A stretch of 64,000 bases of DNA from Allopusillimonas sp048270225 (GTDB taxonomy: Bacteria; Pseudomonadota; Gammaproteobacteria; Burkholderiales; Burkholderiaceae_B): the NCBI GenBank assembly GCA_048270225.1, contig JBLWTG010000008.1, forward strand, positions 124,001-188,000, written 5' to 3'. Each line of letters begins with the position of its first letter. The first letter of the stretch is position 1. The position numbers and the translations under genes are program-made. The notes beneath the pieces were generated by a model. It worked only from the letters and a program-made list of their open reading frames with translations. It was not told where the DNA came from and searched no databases. Shown one piece after another: positions 25,333 through 34,296 of this stretch.

Positions 25333-25791
25333 CTAACGTCCCGCCAACATCCTGGTTGCCGTGTACGTCATGACATCTTTTCCGTCCTGATTCTTCACGT
25401 CGATGCGCGACGCAACCACGGCCCGATTATGCTTGGACGTCTCGCGAATCGAGACGATCTCTATCTCAGCCCAGATCGTATCGCCGACCACAACAGGGGC
25501 CAGCATCTTCTGGTGCACCTCCAGCAGCGCAAGCCCCGTGCCCTGTATCATGCCCTGCATGATGAGTCCTTCTATCAGGCCATAAGTGAGGGCACCAGGG
25601 ACTGGCCTGCCCTTCATCGCCCCGTGCTCGAATGTCGCGTCGATGAATATGGTCTCCAGCATGCCGGTGACACTGACGAAGTTCACCAGGTCTGTTTCGG
25701 TAACGGTTCGGCGAAACGTCCTGAATCGCTGTCCTTCAGCGAGGTCCTGCCAGTACAGCCCACGCCCGATGATGTTTGCCTCATGTGTCAT
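25333..25791 (-). CDS. MaoC-like hydratase (hot-dog fold)
   Basis: A 152-residue hot-dog-fold protein, likely an enoyl-CoA hydratase. The start at 25791 has AAAGGAAG upstream. The region WQDLAEGQRFRTFRRTVTETDLVNF, core RTVTETDLVNF, is the MaoC entry strand and helix; VPGALTYGLIEGLI is the hot-dog helix. The canonical D-X4-H dyad is not obvious: the expected site reads TFEHGAMKGRPVPG, with Asp/His altered, so activity may differ. It would hydrate the enoyl-CoA made by the dehydrogenases upstream, before the thiolase step. Confidence 0.8.
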   Translation of the reverse strand: MTHEANIIGRGLYWQDLAEGQRFRTFRRTVTETDLVNFVSVTGMLETIFIDATFEHGAMKGRPVPGALTYGLIEGLIMQGMIQGTGLALLEVHQKMLAPVVVGDTIWAEIEIVSIRETSKHNRAVVASRIDVKNQDGKDVMTYTATRMLAGR

Positions 25792-25896
25792 GTTTGTCTT
25801 CCTTTGTAAGCAGCAAGCGCTGCTGCAATAGATGAATCTATTCTGTGTAGTCAGCCGCAACGACATCATATCGAAGCAGTCAGGTATCCAAGGCCA

Positions 25897-27009
25897 CTAG
25901 CCGTCCCCAGACGCTCCCCATTGATCCAGCACGGCGTCCAGACCTGCCTCAGGCTGGTCGCAAACCGGCTTCGGGACATCGGGCACGGTGCGACTGAAGC
26001 GTGGGGCCGGCGCAGGCTGCATAACGCCATCAATATCCACAAACGTACCTCGTGCCTTCAGGTGAGCGTGTCCGGGCGCCTCGTCGAACGACAACACCGG
26101 CGCAAAGCAAACGTCTGTGCCTTCGAGCAGCGCGCACCATTCATCGCGGGTACGCGTCCGGAAACGTTGCGCGATCGCGTTCCGGGCAAGCGGCCAGTCG
26201 GCGCGGTCATTCTGATCGCCCACCTCCGCCGCCGTCAAATCCAGCTTTTTCAATAGCTGAGCATAAAAGCGCGCCTCGATCGGACCTATGGAGATCCAGG
26301 CATGATCCGCGCACTCGTAAACATCGTAATAGGGCGCCCCGCCATCCAGCACATTGGTTCCCCGCTCGCGCCTCCACAGGTCGGCGGCGTGCAAACCATA
26401 GAAGATGGTGGCAAGCGATGCCGCGCCATCCACAATAGCCGCATCAATGACCTGGCCCTGCCCCGACTTATGCACTTCCAGCAGGGCGGCGAGCACGCCC
26501 AGCGCAAGATACAGCGCGCCGCCCGCCATATCGCCTGTCAGCGCCAGGGGAATGGCCGGCGCCTGACCCTCGCGGCCAATCGCGTGAATAATGCCGGTCA
26601 GCGCGACATAGTTAAGATCGTGACCCGCCGCGTTCGCCAGCGGGCCGGTCTGCCCCCAGCCGGTCATCCGGCCGTAAATCAATCGAGGATTGCGCAGCAA
26701 GCATGCGTCAGGCCCCAGGCCAAGCTTCTCTGTTTTTCCGGGGCGAAAGCCCTCAATCAGGACATCCGCCCGCTCTACCAGTTTCAATACCTGCTCGACG
26801 GCTTCGGGCTGTTTCAGATCGAGCTTGACGATACGCCGGTTGCGCAGCAACAAGTTGTACTTCGCAGGACGCTCGACGCCCAGCTCAACCGGCTCGCTGC
26901 GCTCAATACGGACAATGTCCGCCCCCAGGTCTGCCAGCAGCATGCATGCCATCGGCGACGGCCCAACACCAGCAAGCTCTATGATTCTAATGCCGTGCAA
27001 CGGTCCCAT
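25897..27009 (-). CDS. Class III CoA transferase or racemase (CaiB/BaiF family)
   Basis: A 370-residue CoA transferase-family protein with N-terminal GPLHGIRIIELAGVGPSPMA (core GIRIIELAGVGP) and the putative catalytic Asp in IDAAIVDGAASL near residue 165. The sequence with MTGWGQTGPLANAAGHDLNY and DMAGGALYLALG (pieces of the family's loop) is closest in style to alpha-methylacyl-CoA racemase (Amacr), which would fit branched-chain acyl-CoA metabolism. It is 26 bases downstream of an acyl-CoA dehydrogenase gene. CoA transfer and racemisation cannot be told apart here. Confidence 0.88.
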   Translation of the reverse strand: MGPLHGIRIIELAGVGPSPMACMLLADLGADIVRIERSEPVELGVERPAKYNLLLRNRRIVKLDLKQPEAVEQVLKLVERADVLIEGFRPGKTEKLGLGPDACLLRNPRLIYGRMTGWGQTGPLANAAGHDLNYVALTGIIHAIGREGQAPAIPLALTGDMAGGALYLALGVLAALLEVHKSGQGQVIDAAIVDGAASLATIFYGLHAADLWRRERGTNVLDGGAPYYDVYECADHAWISIGPIEARFYAQLLKKLDLTAAEVGDQNDRADWPLARNAIAQRFRTRTRDEWCALLEGTDVCFAPVLSFDEAPGHAHLKARGTFVDIDGVMQPAPAPRFSRTVPDVPKPVCDQPEAGLDAVLDQWGASGDG

Positions 27010-27035
27010 ATGATTTTCCTGGAATATCAAAAATA

Positions 27036-28031
27036 TCAGTTGGCAGACAAGTGCTCACGAACAAACTGCAAGGCCGGAGCGCACTCCCCGATCAGCGCTT
27101 TACCGACTTCGCGGGCGCACCATTCCGGACTCGCGCCCACCATGCACCATTCCTGCAAACGTCGCGTATACAAGCCCAGGGCATATTCTTCCGTGATGCC
27201 GATCGCACCGTGAAGTGCATGAGATATGGCTATAACGCGTCGTGCGGCATCGCAGCTGGCTAGCCGGGCACCAAGCGCCGACAAGATGTCTGGCTGAGCC
27301 ACGGTGCCTCTGCAGCCCATACGCGCAGCCATGGTGGCGAACGCCACCTGCTCGGCCAGCACGCTGGCTTCCATTTGCACTGCCTGAAACCGGCCGATCT
27401 GCCGTCCGAACTGACTGCGCTCGTTGATGTACGTCAACGTCATCGCCTGTATGGCCTGCATCGCACCCGCCATTTCAGCGGCCTGCAGTGAAGCCATGAT
27501 CGTATTGGCAGAGGCCTGGGCCTCGAATACCGCCAACGCCTCGCTGAGCCGGATGCCATCTGCCGAGCCGCTGACCCGTGGCCGGAACAGACCTGGACGG
27601 ATCGCCGTGCCGCCCAACGCCATAAGATGCCATTGCCCCTGGTAGGCCACGAGCGCGTGTGTAGCGTGCATCAGGCCTGCGGTTTCGGGCAAGGACACCA
27701 AACCGTCGTCCGAGGGTAGCGCGTCGCACAGAACAATCGGACCATCCGGCATATCGGAAAAAACCGGAGCGAGCAGCGCCCTCGCGACGGCAGTATCCAG
27801 CAAAGGCAGAGGAAACGCATGCCGCCCCAGCGCCTCGCCCAGCGAGCAGGCGTCATTCAGCGATAAGCCAATTCCCCCCAGCGCTTCGCCGACAAACGCT
27901 TCGGTATAACCTAGTGGTTCGATCAAGGCCCATGGGGCTCCTGCCCCCTCCAGCTCAAAGCGCCGGACCTTGTCCACAGCCAAACTATCAGCCAGGGCCC
28001 GTGAGAGGCCTTCAACAAGATATTCTGTCAT
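27036..28031 (-). CDS. Acyl-CoA dehydrogenase, short subunit
   Basis: A 331-residue FAD acyl-CoA dehydrogenase-like protein, shorter than the usual 380-400. The C-terminal helical domain is clear (NERSQFGRQIGRFQAVQ near residue 205, ALHGAIGITEEYALG near 285), but the N-terminal and beta domains are short and lack the standard substrate-binding TEP motif. It is 17 bases from a full-length acyl-CoA dehydrogenase gene. Such unequal pairs form heteromeric dehydrogenases in steroid and branched-acid degradation. ATG at 28031 chosen; AAGGA lies about ten bases upstream. Confidence 0.85.
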   Translation of the reverse strand: MTEYLVEGLSRALADSLAVDKVRRFELEGAGAPWALIEPLGYTEAFVGEALGGIGLSLNDACSLGEALGRHAFPLPLLDTAVARALLAPVFSDMPDGPIVLCDALPSDDGLVSLPETAGLMHATHALVAYQGQWHLMALGGTAIRPGLFRPRVSGSADGIRLSEALAVFEAQASANTIMASLQAAEMAGAMQAIQAMTLTYINERSQFGRQIGRFQAVQMEASVLAEQVAFATMAARMGCRGTVAQPDILSALGARLASCDAARRVIAISHALHGAIGITEEYALGLYTRRLQEWCMVGASPEWCAREVGKALIGECAPALQFVREHLSAN

Positions 28032-28047
28032 CGCACTTGTTTCCTTG

Positions 28048-29217
28048 TCATCGCAAACCCAATCCTCGCGCAATAATGCCGCGCAGAATCTGACGCGTAC
28101 CGCCACGCAATGAAAAGCTGGGATTGATCTGGGTCAGATAGGCCAGGGTCTGCATCAATGCGACAGGAGGCTGTTGGCCGCTGCCTGCCCCCTCGGTCTG
28201 CAGCGCCTGCATGATCCATCCCGGTATGCTTTGTTCGAGCTCTGTACCCACGTCTTTCACGAGTGAGGCTCCCAGCACGGCCTGCTCTCCCCGGTTGAGC
28301 TGCGCTGCTATGCTCAGTGACATCGCGCGCAAGACCGCGGTATGCGACGCTATGCGGCCAAGCGTCGCGAGTGTGGCGCTATCCACCTGTGTCTGCCGGC
28401 GCAGATGCGCGAGCCACGTATCCACCAGCACCATGGACGACAACAGCCGTTCGGGCCCGCTGCGCTCAAAAGTAAGCTCCTGCGTCACCTGCGTCCATCC
28501 ATCGCCCTCCTCGCCGATCAACGCATCCTCAGGCAACGCTACATCCTCGAACAACACTTCGCAGAAATGCTGGTCTCCGGCGATATCCTGAATGGCGCGC
28601 ACAGACACGCCCGGCAGTGACATATCGACCAGAAACTGCGACAAGCCCTTATGCCGGTCCTCAGCGGTTCCGCTCGTTCGAACCAGCGCGCACATGAACT
28701 GCGAGCGATGGGCATTCGTTGTCCATATCTTGCGGCCACGGAGCACCCAGCCACTGTCTGTGCGCACGGCGCGAGTCCGGATGCTGGCAAGATCGGAACC
28801 GGTGTCAGGCTCGCTCATGCCTATACAGAAAAACAGCTCTCCGCGCAGTATGGCGGGCAGAAAGCGTTCGCGCTGCGCTTCGGTGCCGTAGCGCAAAATA
28901 AGCGGAGCCGTCTGGCGATCCGCAATCCAGTGCGCGGCGACAGGCGCCCCGGCGGCAAGCAGTTCCTCGGACAGCACAAAACGGGCGAATGCACTCCGCC
29001 CGCCGCCGCCGTACCGAGCCGGCAGAGTCAAGCCCAGCCAGCCCTGACTCCCCAGCTTCTGGCTGAACTCGGCATCAAACCCCATCCAGGACCGGGCGCG
29101 CTGTGCAGGCGTCATATGTTTGAGGGCCTTGGCCAGAAAGACGCGCACGGGTTCTCGCAGCGCCTCATCTTCCGGCGGAATACTCGCCCCCTGAAATATA
29201 TTAGTAATATTGCTCAC
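28048..29217 (-). CDS. Acyl-CoA dehydrogenase, full-length subunit
   Basis: A 389-residue acyl-CoA dehydrogenase with the FAD/substrate motif IGMSEPDTGSDLAS near residue 132 and KIWTTNAH near 165. The C-terminal domain has the GGTRQILRGIIAR pattern. No ATG is suitably placed; the best start is GTG at 29217 with GGAAG upstream, leaving 32 bases to the divergent LysR start. It probably pairs with the short dehydrogenase downstream and is likely controlled by the divergent LysR protein. Substrate unknown, probably a branched or cyclic acyl-CoA from the company it keeps. Confidence 0.87.
   Translation of the reverse strand: MSNITNIFQGASIPPEDEALREPVRVFLAKALKHMTPAQRARSWMGFDAEFSQKLGSQGWLGLTLPARYGGGGRSAFARFVLSEELLAAGAPVAAHWIADRQTAPLILRYGTEAQRERFLPAILRGELFFCIGMSEPDTGSDLASIRTRAVRTDSGWVLRGRKIWTTNAHRSQFMCALVRTSGTAEDRHKGLSQFLVDMSLPGVSVRAIQDIAGDQHFCEVLFEDVALPEDALIGEEGDGWTQVTQELTFERSGPERLLSSMVLVDTWLAHLRRQTQVDSATLATLGRIASHTAVLRAMSLSIAAQLNRGEQAVLGASLVKDVGTELEQSIPGWIMQALQTEGAGSGQQPPVALMQTLAYLTQINPSFSLRGGTRQILRGIIARGLGLR
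29197..29210. promoter_or_regulatory. LysR-type box between divergent genes
   Basis: A perfect palindrome ATATTA-G-TAATAT (29198-29210) contains a T-N11-A pattern (29197-29209), the consensus for LysR-family operators. It lies 40 bases upstream of the LysR start and overlaps the first codons of the acyl-CoA dehydrogenase if the GTG start is right. It is most likely the site for autoregulation and divergent control. Confidence 0.45.
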
Positions 29218-29249
29218 ATTGCTTCCAGTATTTATAAGGCTTCCCGTCC

Positions 29250-30161
29250 ATGGACCTTCGTCAATTGACTCAATTCGTTGTCCTGTCTGAAACACTCAAC
29301 TTTCACAGGGCGGCAGAACGTCTTCATATGGCCCAGCCGCCGCTTTCCACAGCCATTCGCAAGCTCGAAGATGAGCTGGGCGTCGAACTTTTCGATCGTC
29401 AGCCGCGCAACCTGTCGCTGACACAGGCGGGTCATGCCATGCTCAAGCTCGCCAGGCGCACCCTGCGCAACGTGGAGGAGCTGCACAGATCGGCAAAGGA
29501 ACACATCAGCGGAGAACAAGGACAAATCACACTGGGGTTTTCGCATACCGCGAGCAATTCCGTACTGCCAGGCATACTGCGCGGCTTTCATGAGCGATTT
29601 CCCCAGGTGGAACTCGTGCTTCGTGAATCCACGACACACGAACTGCTCGCCGAACTGGCCGCCCACACCGTGGATCTGGCGCTGTTGAGAACACCCATCC
29701 TGGATATCTGTGATGTCGAACTGATACAACTCGCCACCGATCACTTTGTACTGGCTGTTCCCGCCGACCATCCTCTGGCAAGGAAAACCAAGGTAACGAT
29801 GGCCGACCTGGACGGCCAGCGTTTCATTGCCTATTCGCGGGAAAAAGTGCCTGCCATGAACGCCATCGCAAGCCTGGCTTTTGCCGAAGCGGGCATCTCT
29901 CCCAACGTCGTACAGCAAATTGTCCAGGTTCCCACCGCCATTGGCCTGGTCGAGAGCGGACTGGGCATCGCACTGGTCCCTTCGGCGACCGAAAAATATA
30001 TACGCACCTCCGCCAGGCTACTGCCCATCTCCGACCTGCCCGCCGCCTTGCGCATCGGCATTGCGCTGGGCTACGATCCCGCTACCGCGAACGCGCCCAC
30101 GCTGCGTTTTGTGGAGAACACCAAAATGCTGTTGAATGCCAAAAAGACGGCCAAGCGCTGA
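29250..30161 (+). CDS. LysR-family transcriptional regulator
   Basis: A 303-residue regulator with the recognition segment RAAERLHMAQPPLSTAIRKLE (core LHMAQPPLSTAI) and a CbnR/BenM-like effector domain (QGQITLGFSHTASNS style start near residue 90). It is divergent from the acyl-CoA dehydrogenase gene and probably governs the minus-strand acyl-CoA run down to the thiolase. Only two bases separate its stop from the stop of the convergent Bug gene. Confidence 0.92.
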   Translation: MDLRQLTQFVVLSETLNFHRAAERLHMAQPPLSTAIRKLEDELGVELFDRQPRNLSLTQAGHAMLKLARRTLRNVEELHRSAKEHISGEQGQITLGFSHTASNSVLPGILRGFHERFPQVELVLRESTTHELLAELAAHTVDLALLRTPILDICDVELIQLATDHFVLAVPADHPLARKTKVTMADLDGQRFIAYSREKVPAMNAIASLAFAEAGISPNVVQQIVQVPTAIGLVESGLGIALVPSATEKYIRTSARLLPISDLPAALRIGIALGYDPATANAPTLRFVENTKMLLNAKKTAKR

Positions 30162-30163
30162 CG

Positions 30164-31153
30164 TCATTCGGGTACAAGCTTGATTTTCCCTGCCACTTCG
30201 CGAAGCCGCGCAATTTCTTTCTCCTGAAACTGCCGCAAATCCGCTGGCCCCGTCGCCGTTGGAATGCCGCCCAACCCGGTTATGTAATCCTGTGCTTTCT
30301 GGCTACGCAGAATGTCCAGCACCGCGCCAGACACCTTGTCCGCAACAGGCCTGGGCGTTTTCGCCGGCAAAAAGCCGCCGACCCACGCCTCAACCTCGTA
30401 GCCGGGCACGCCCGACTCGCCCATGGTGGGAACGTCAGGCAGGTTCTTCAGACGTTCCTTGCCGGTCACCGCCAGAGCGCGCAGACGGCCATCCTTGATC
30501 AACGGCATGACAGAGCTGATTTCCGCCAGCGAGAAATCCACATCGCCCGACGCCAGACCAACAACGGCCGCAGACGTCCCTTTATAGGGAACGTGCGTGC
30601 TGCTAACCCCTGCCTGAATCTGATATTGCTCTATCGCCAAACGGTAAGTGGCGGTACCGCTGCCATAGTTTGCACGATCGCCATGCTCGCGCAGATAGTT
30701 TGTCAGATCCGAAATGCTGTGCAGAGGCGAATCCTTGCGCACCACAAAAACCATGGGAAAGCGCGCCCCCATGGCAACGGGCGTGAAATCCCGCACCGGG
30801 TCGTAGCCCAGGCTCTTGAACGCCACCAGATTGGTCGTCATGGGAGAGTTGCTGGCCCAGAATATCGTGTAGCCGTCGGGAGGGGATTCCGCAACCAGAC
30901 GGGCTGCGATAAAGCTGTTGGCACCCGTTTTGTTTTCCACAACAAAAGGCTGCTTGAAGCGGTCCTGAAGCCCGGCGGCGACAAAGCGCGCAATGGTATC
31001 GGCCCCGCTTCCCGGAGGCAGGGAAACAATAATCCTGACCTGTTTTTCCGGCCAGGCGTCTGCCGTGCTTGCCTTCGCCACACCTGAGAATCCGGCCAAT
31101 GCCGCAATCAGCAGCACTGGAGCCGCAGCCAGGAACTTTATTTTTTTATACAT
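30164..31153 (-). CDS. Bug/TctC-family periplasmic substrate-binding protein
   Basis: A 329-residue receptor with a clear signal peptide (FLAAAPVLLIAALAGFSG, cleavage near KAS). Bug marks are VRIIVSLPPGSGADTIAR, VVENKTGANSFIAA, VPYKGTSAAVVGLASGDVD and the LPDVPTMGESG loop. GGAGA lies seven bases before the ATG at 31153; an earlier frame-open stretch is discarded. It closes the minus-strand operon that begins with the CoA transferase at 35511. Confidence 0.92.
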   Translation of the reverse strand: MYKKIKFLAAAPVLLIAALAGFSGVAKASTADAWPEKQVRIIVSLPPGSGADTIARFVAAGLQDRFKQPFVVENKTGANSFIAARLVAESPPDGYTIFWASNSPMTTNLVAFKSLGYDPVRDFTPVAMGARFPMVFVVRKDSPLHSISDLTNYLREHGDRANYGSGTATYRLAIEQYQIQAGVSSTHVPYKGTSAAVVGLASGDVDFSLAEISSVMPLIKDGRLRALAVTGKERLKNLPDVPTMGESGVPGYEVEAWVGGFLPAKTPRPVADKVSGAVLDILRSQKAQDYITGLGGIPTATGPADLRQFQEKEIARLREVAGKIKLVPE

Positions 31154-31176
31154 GTGAATGTCTCCGACGTAGATAG

Positions 31177-31977
31177 TCAATCCGCAACCGCTTTCATACT
31201 TCCCGTACTGAATTCTTCCATCAGCCTCTCGTGCTCTGATGTGTGATGTGCCAATGCCTGGAATGCCGCAGACATCTCCAATACGGTTTCCAGACGCGTA
31301 TGTTCGCCTTCACGCATCAGTCTTTTGGTGAGACGCAGCGCATGCCCGGGATGCGCTGCAATTTCCCGTGCCAGCGCCAGTGCAGTCGAAAGCAATTGCT
31401 CGGGCGGCACGACCTGCGATACCAATTTATCTTCCCTTGCCTGATCAGCATCAATAGCCCGGCCAGTGAATGCCAACTCAGCGGCTCTTGCCTGCCCGAC
31501 CAGCCGTGGCAGCAGCCAGGCACCGCCATCGCCAGGGATCAGCCCAAGCTTGACGAAGCTGCAGGCGAATTTCGCATTGGTGCTGGCAATACGCATGTCG
31601 CACATGCAGGCCAGATCCATACCCGCGCCTATCGCATAGCCGTTGACAGCCGCGATAGTGGGAACCTCCAGGTCGTAGAGCGTACGCGCCAGCTTCTGTA
31701 TGCCATCCCGATAGGCGTAACGCGAAAGCGAAGGCTCTCCCAGCCCGCTGCCCAGCGTCTCTCTCAGCGTCTTGACATTCCCCCCTGAGGAAAACCCCTT
31801 GCCGACGCCTGTGAGAATAACGGCTCGCACGTCCTTATCGTCACTGGCCTGGGCGCAGGCGGCAAGCAAGGACTGAATGGCATCCTCGTCAGAAAGCGCG
31901 TTATGGGTCGACGGCCTATTCATCGTCCAGACCACAACATGCCCTTCTCTTGCCACCTCAAGAAACGGAGCCGTCAT
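31177..31977 (-). CDS. Enoyl-CoA hydratase/isomerase family protein
   Basis: A 266-residue crotonase-fold enzyme. The first oxyanion-hole segment is GFSSGGNVKTL near residue 60, the second AVNGYAIGAGMDLACMCDM near 108, and the LGLIPGDGGAWLLPRLVG stretch near 138 would carry the catalytic acid, where the usual second Glu appears as Asp. Its ATG overlaps the stop of the upstream Bug gene by one base (TAATG), so they are coupled. It would hydrate the product of the acyl-CoA dehydrogenase in this operon. Confidence 0.9.
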   Translation of the reverse strand: MTAPFLEVAREGHVVVWTMNRPSTHNALSDEDAIQSLLAACAQASDDKDVRAVILTGVGKGFSSGGNVKTLRETLGSGLGEPSLSRYAYRDGIQKLARTLYDLEVPTIAAVNGYAIGAGMDLACMCDMRIASTNAKFACSFVKLGLIPGDGGAWLLPRLVGQARAAELAFTGRAIDADQAREDKLVSQVVPPEQLLSTALALAREIAAHPGHALRLTKRLMREGEHTRLETVLEMSAAFQALAHHTSEHERLMEEFSTGSMKAVAD

Positions 31978-32975
31978 TACATCTTCTCCACACCACTGGC
32001 CCGTGCAATACCCTCCCAACGCGTCATCTCTGAGCGCACGAATGCAGCAAACTCATCCGGATGGGAAACGTGCAGCTCAATGGCCTGCTTGCCGAACATC
32101 TCTTTGATTTCAGGCTCGCCAACGATCTGATTGACCTCGTCGTTCACGCGCTTGACGATCTCATCCGGCGTGCCAGCAGGAACAAAAATCCCATGCCAGG
32201 TAGAGGCCTGAAAATCAGGAACTACGGTCTCGCCCACTGTAGGCAGATCCGGCAGCACCGCGGCGCGCTTACTGCTGGTCACGGCAATCGCGCGCACACG
32301 TTTGTCCCGAATGGCCGGCAGCGCGCTGCTCAGGGCATCCATCATGAAATTAGTATGCCCGCCCATCAGGTCAACCATTGCAGGCGCCGTACCCTTATAG
32401 GGCACATGCATTGCCGTCGTCCCGGTTTGCTGCAGCAGCAGTTCGACGGCCAGGTGGGTGATGTTGCCCACGCCGCCAGACCCGTAGCTGACTTTCCCGG
32501 GGTTATCTTTCAGATATTGCACGAACTCCTGAATGCTCGTGACGCTCTCGGGCACTGCCGGCCCAACCAGGATCACGATAGGAATGGATGCCGGCATGGC
32601 AACCGCTGTCAAATCCTTGGTCGGGTCATAAGACAGTTTTTTATACAATGCCGGGGCAATCGTGATGCCCGATGAATGATATAGCGCGGTATAACCATCT
32701 GCTGTCGCCCTGGCGACGAACTCGCTCGCTATATTTCCACCGGCGCCCACCTTGTTCTCCACAATCACCGGCTGGCCCAGCCGCTGACCCAGCCGCAAGG
32801 AAATCTCGCGTGCCGCGACGTCCGTCGGACCGCCCGCCGAATAGGGCAAAATCATCTTGACGGGCCTGGCCGGCCAGTCCGCCGTTTTTGCATGGACAAC
32901 CGGAAGCACCGACAATCCAGCGGCTCCGACAGCGCCAGCCATGGCGGTCAAAAGTAAGCGGCGTTTCTCGTTCAT
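31977..32975 (-). CDS. Bug/TctC-family periplasmic substrate-binding protein
   Basis: A 332-residue receptor with signal peptide (LLLTAMAGAVGAAGLSVLPVV, cleavage near VHA). Family marks are VKMILPYSAGGPTDVAAR, VVENKVGAGGNIA, MHVPYKGTAPAMVDLMGG and the LPDLPTVGETV loop. AGGAGA before the ATG at 32975 is strong. It lies between an acyl-CoA dehydrogenase gene and the coupled enoyl-CoA hydratase gene, so its ligand is probably the organic acid that the operon degrades. A second Bug gene ends the same operon. Confidence 0.93.
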   Translation of the reverse strand: MNEKRRLLLTAMAGAVGAAGLSVLPVVHAKTADWPARPVKMILPYSAGGPTDVAAREISLRLGQRLGQPVIVENKVGAGGNIASEFVARATADGYTALYHSSGITIAPALYKKLSYDPTKDLTAVAMPASIPIVILVGPAVPESVTSIQEFVQYLKDNPGKVSYGSGGVGNITHLAVELLLQQTGTTAMHVPYKGTAPAMVDLMGGHTNFMMDALSSALPAIRDKRVRAIAVTSSKRAAVLPDLPTVGETVVPDFQASTWHGIFVPAGTPDEIVKRVNDEVNQIVGEPEIKEMFGKQAIELHVSHPDEFAAFVRSEMTRWEGIARASGVEKM

Positions 32976-33091
32976 AATTTGTCTCCTGATTCTTGTCGTT
33001 AATTCTTGATCTAGATAATTGATGCTTGGCGCTATAAAGCATCCCGACACCACTTGTATGGCTCGAGATGATGCCACCCCAAGCGGCGGCA

Positions 33092-34258
33092 TCAATATGA
33101 CTTGGGAAGCCCCAATACTCTTTCGGCAACAAAATTCAGTATCATCTGCGGACTCACCGGCGCAATGCGCGGTATCAATGCTTCCCGCAAATACCTTTCA
33201 ACGTGATATTCCTTGGCATAGCCATAACCGCCATGCACCATGACGGCCGTCGTACAGGCCTTGAATCCTGCTTCCGCAGCGAGATACTTGGCGGCATTGG
33301 CCTCGGCGCCGCAGTTTTCTCCCTGATCAAACTTGGCGGCTGCGTGCATGGTCATCAGGCTTGCGGCCTCCAGCTCCATCCAGCTCTCGGCCAGCGGATG
33401 CTGCACACCCTGGTTCTGGCCGATTGGTCGATCGAACACCACGCGTTCCTGCGCATAGCGGGACGCTCGCTCAATCGCGCAACGTCCAAGGCCCACCGCC
33501 TCGCTTGCAACCAGAATGCGTTCCGCGTTCATGCCATGCAATATGTAATGAAAGCCCTTGCCTTCCTCGCCGATCAGGTCCTCCTCGGGAATCGGCAGGC
33601 CATCTATGAAGAGCTGATTGGTGTCGACTGCTTTACGGCCCATCTTGTCGATCTCGTGAACCTCGATATGGCTTCGATCAAAATCGGTGTAGAACAGACT
33701 GAGCCCGTCGGTTTTTTTCTTCACGTCCTTCAGATCGGTCGTCCGCGCGAGCAGCAGTATTTTCTCCGCGATACCTGCCGTGGAGATGAAAGTCTTGCTG
33801 CCATGCACAATATATCGGTTTCCCTGACGGACGGCGCGCGACTTGAGCTGAGTGGTGTTCAGCCCGGTATTGGGCTCGGTCACCGCAAAACAGGTCCGCT
33901 CTTCGCCGCGGATCAAAGGCGGAAGCATGCGTTGCTTCTGGGCCTCCGTACCGAACAGCACAACCGGATTGAGTCCGAATATGTTCATGTGCAAAGCGGA
34001 GGCGCCGCTCATCCCTGCGCCAGACTCGCTGACGCTCTGCATCATGACGGCCGCTTCGGCAATCCCCAGGCCAGACCCACCGTAGGCTTCAGGAATGCAT
34101 ATCCCCAGCCAGCCAGCTTCGGCCATGGCCTGGTGGAAATCCTCAGGAAAGCCCCCTTTCTGGTCCTTCTGTAACCAATAGTCCGCATCGAAGGCCTCGC
34201 AGACCTTCAATATGGCATCGCGGATCTCGCGATGTTCGACGGATAGCGTTGAATTCAT
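33092..34258 (-). CDS. Acyl-CoA dehydrogenase
   Basis: A 388-residue flavoenzyme with the TEPNTGLNTTQLKSRAV substrate loop near residue 130 and a DRPIGQNQGVQHPLAES helix near 280. The C-terminal segment RIAPVSPQMILNFVAERVLG lacks the Glu of the medium-chain type (YEGT); a Glu is present in the helix-G region (GMNAERILVASE), the position used by isovaleryl-CoA dehydrogenase, so branched substrates are plausible. TTG at 34276 is an alternative start. It is the second gene of the operon, after a CoA transferase. Confidence 0.9.
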   Translation of the reverse strand: MNSTLSVEHREIRDAILKVCEAFDADYWLQKDQKGGFPEDFHQAMAEAGWLGICIPEAYGGSGLGIAEAAVMMQSVSESGAGMSGASALHMNIFGLNPVVLFGTEAQKQRMLPPLIRGEERTCFAVTEPNTGLNTTQLKSRAVRQGNRYIVHGSKTFISTAGIAEKILLLARTTDLKDVKKKTDGLSLFYTDFDRSHIEVHEIDKMGRKAVDTNQLFIDGLPIPEEDLIGEEGKGFHYILHGMNAERILVASEAVGLGRCAIERASRYAQERVVFDRPIGQNQGVQHPLAESWMELEAASLMTMHAAAKFDQGENCGAEANAAKYLAAEAGFKACTTAVMVHGGYGYAKEYHVERYLREALIPRIAPVSPQMILNFVAERVLGLPKSY

Positions 34259-34296
34259 AGTATTGCGTTGCCTCAAGATACTTCTGTTCTGCGATG

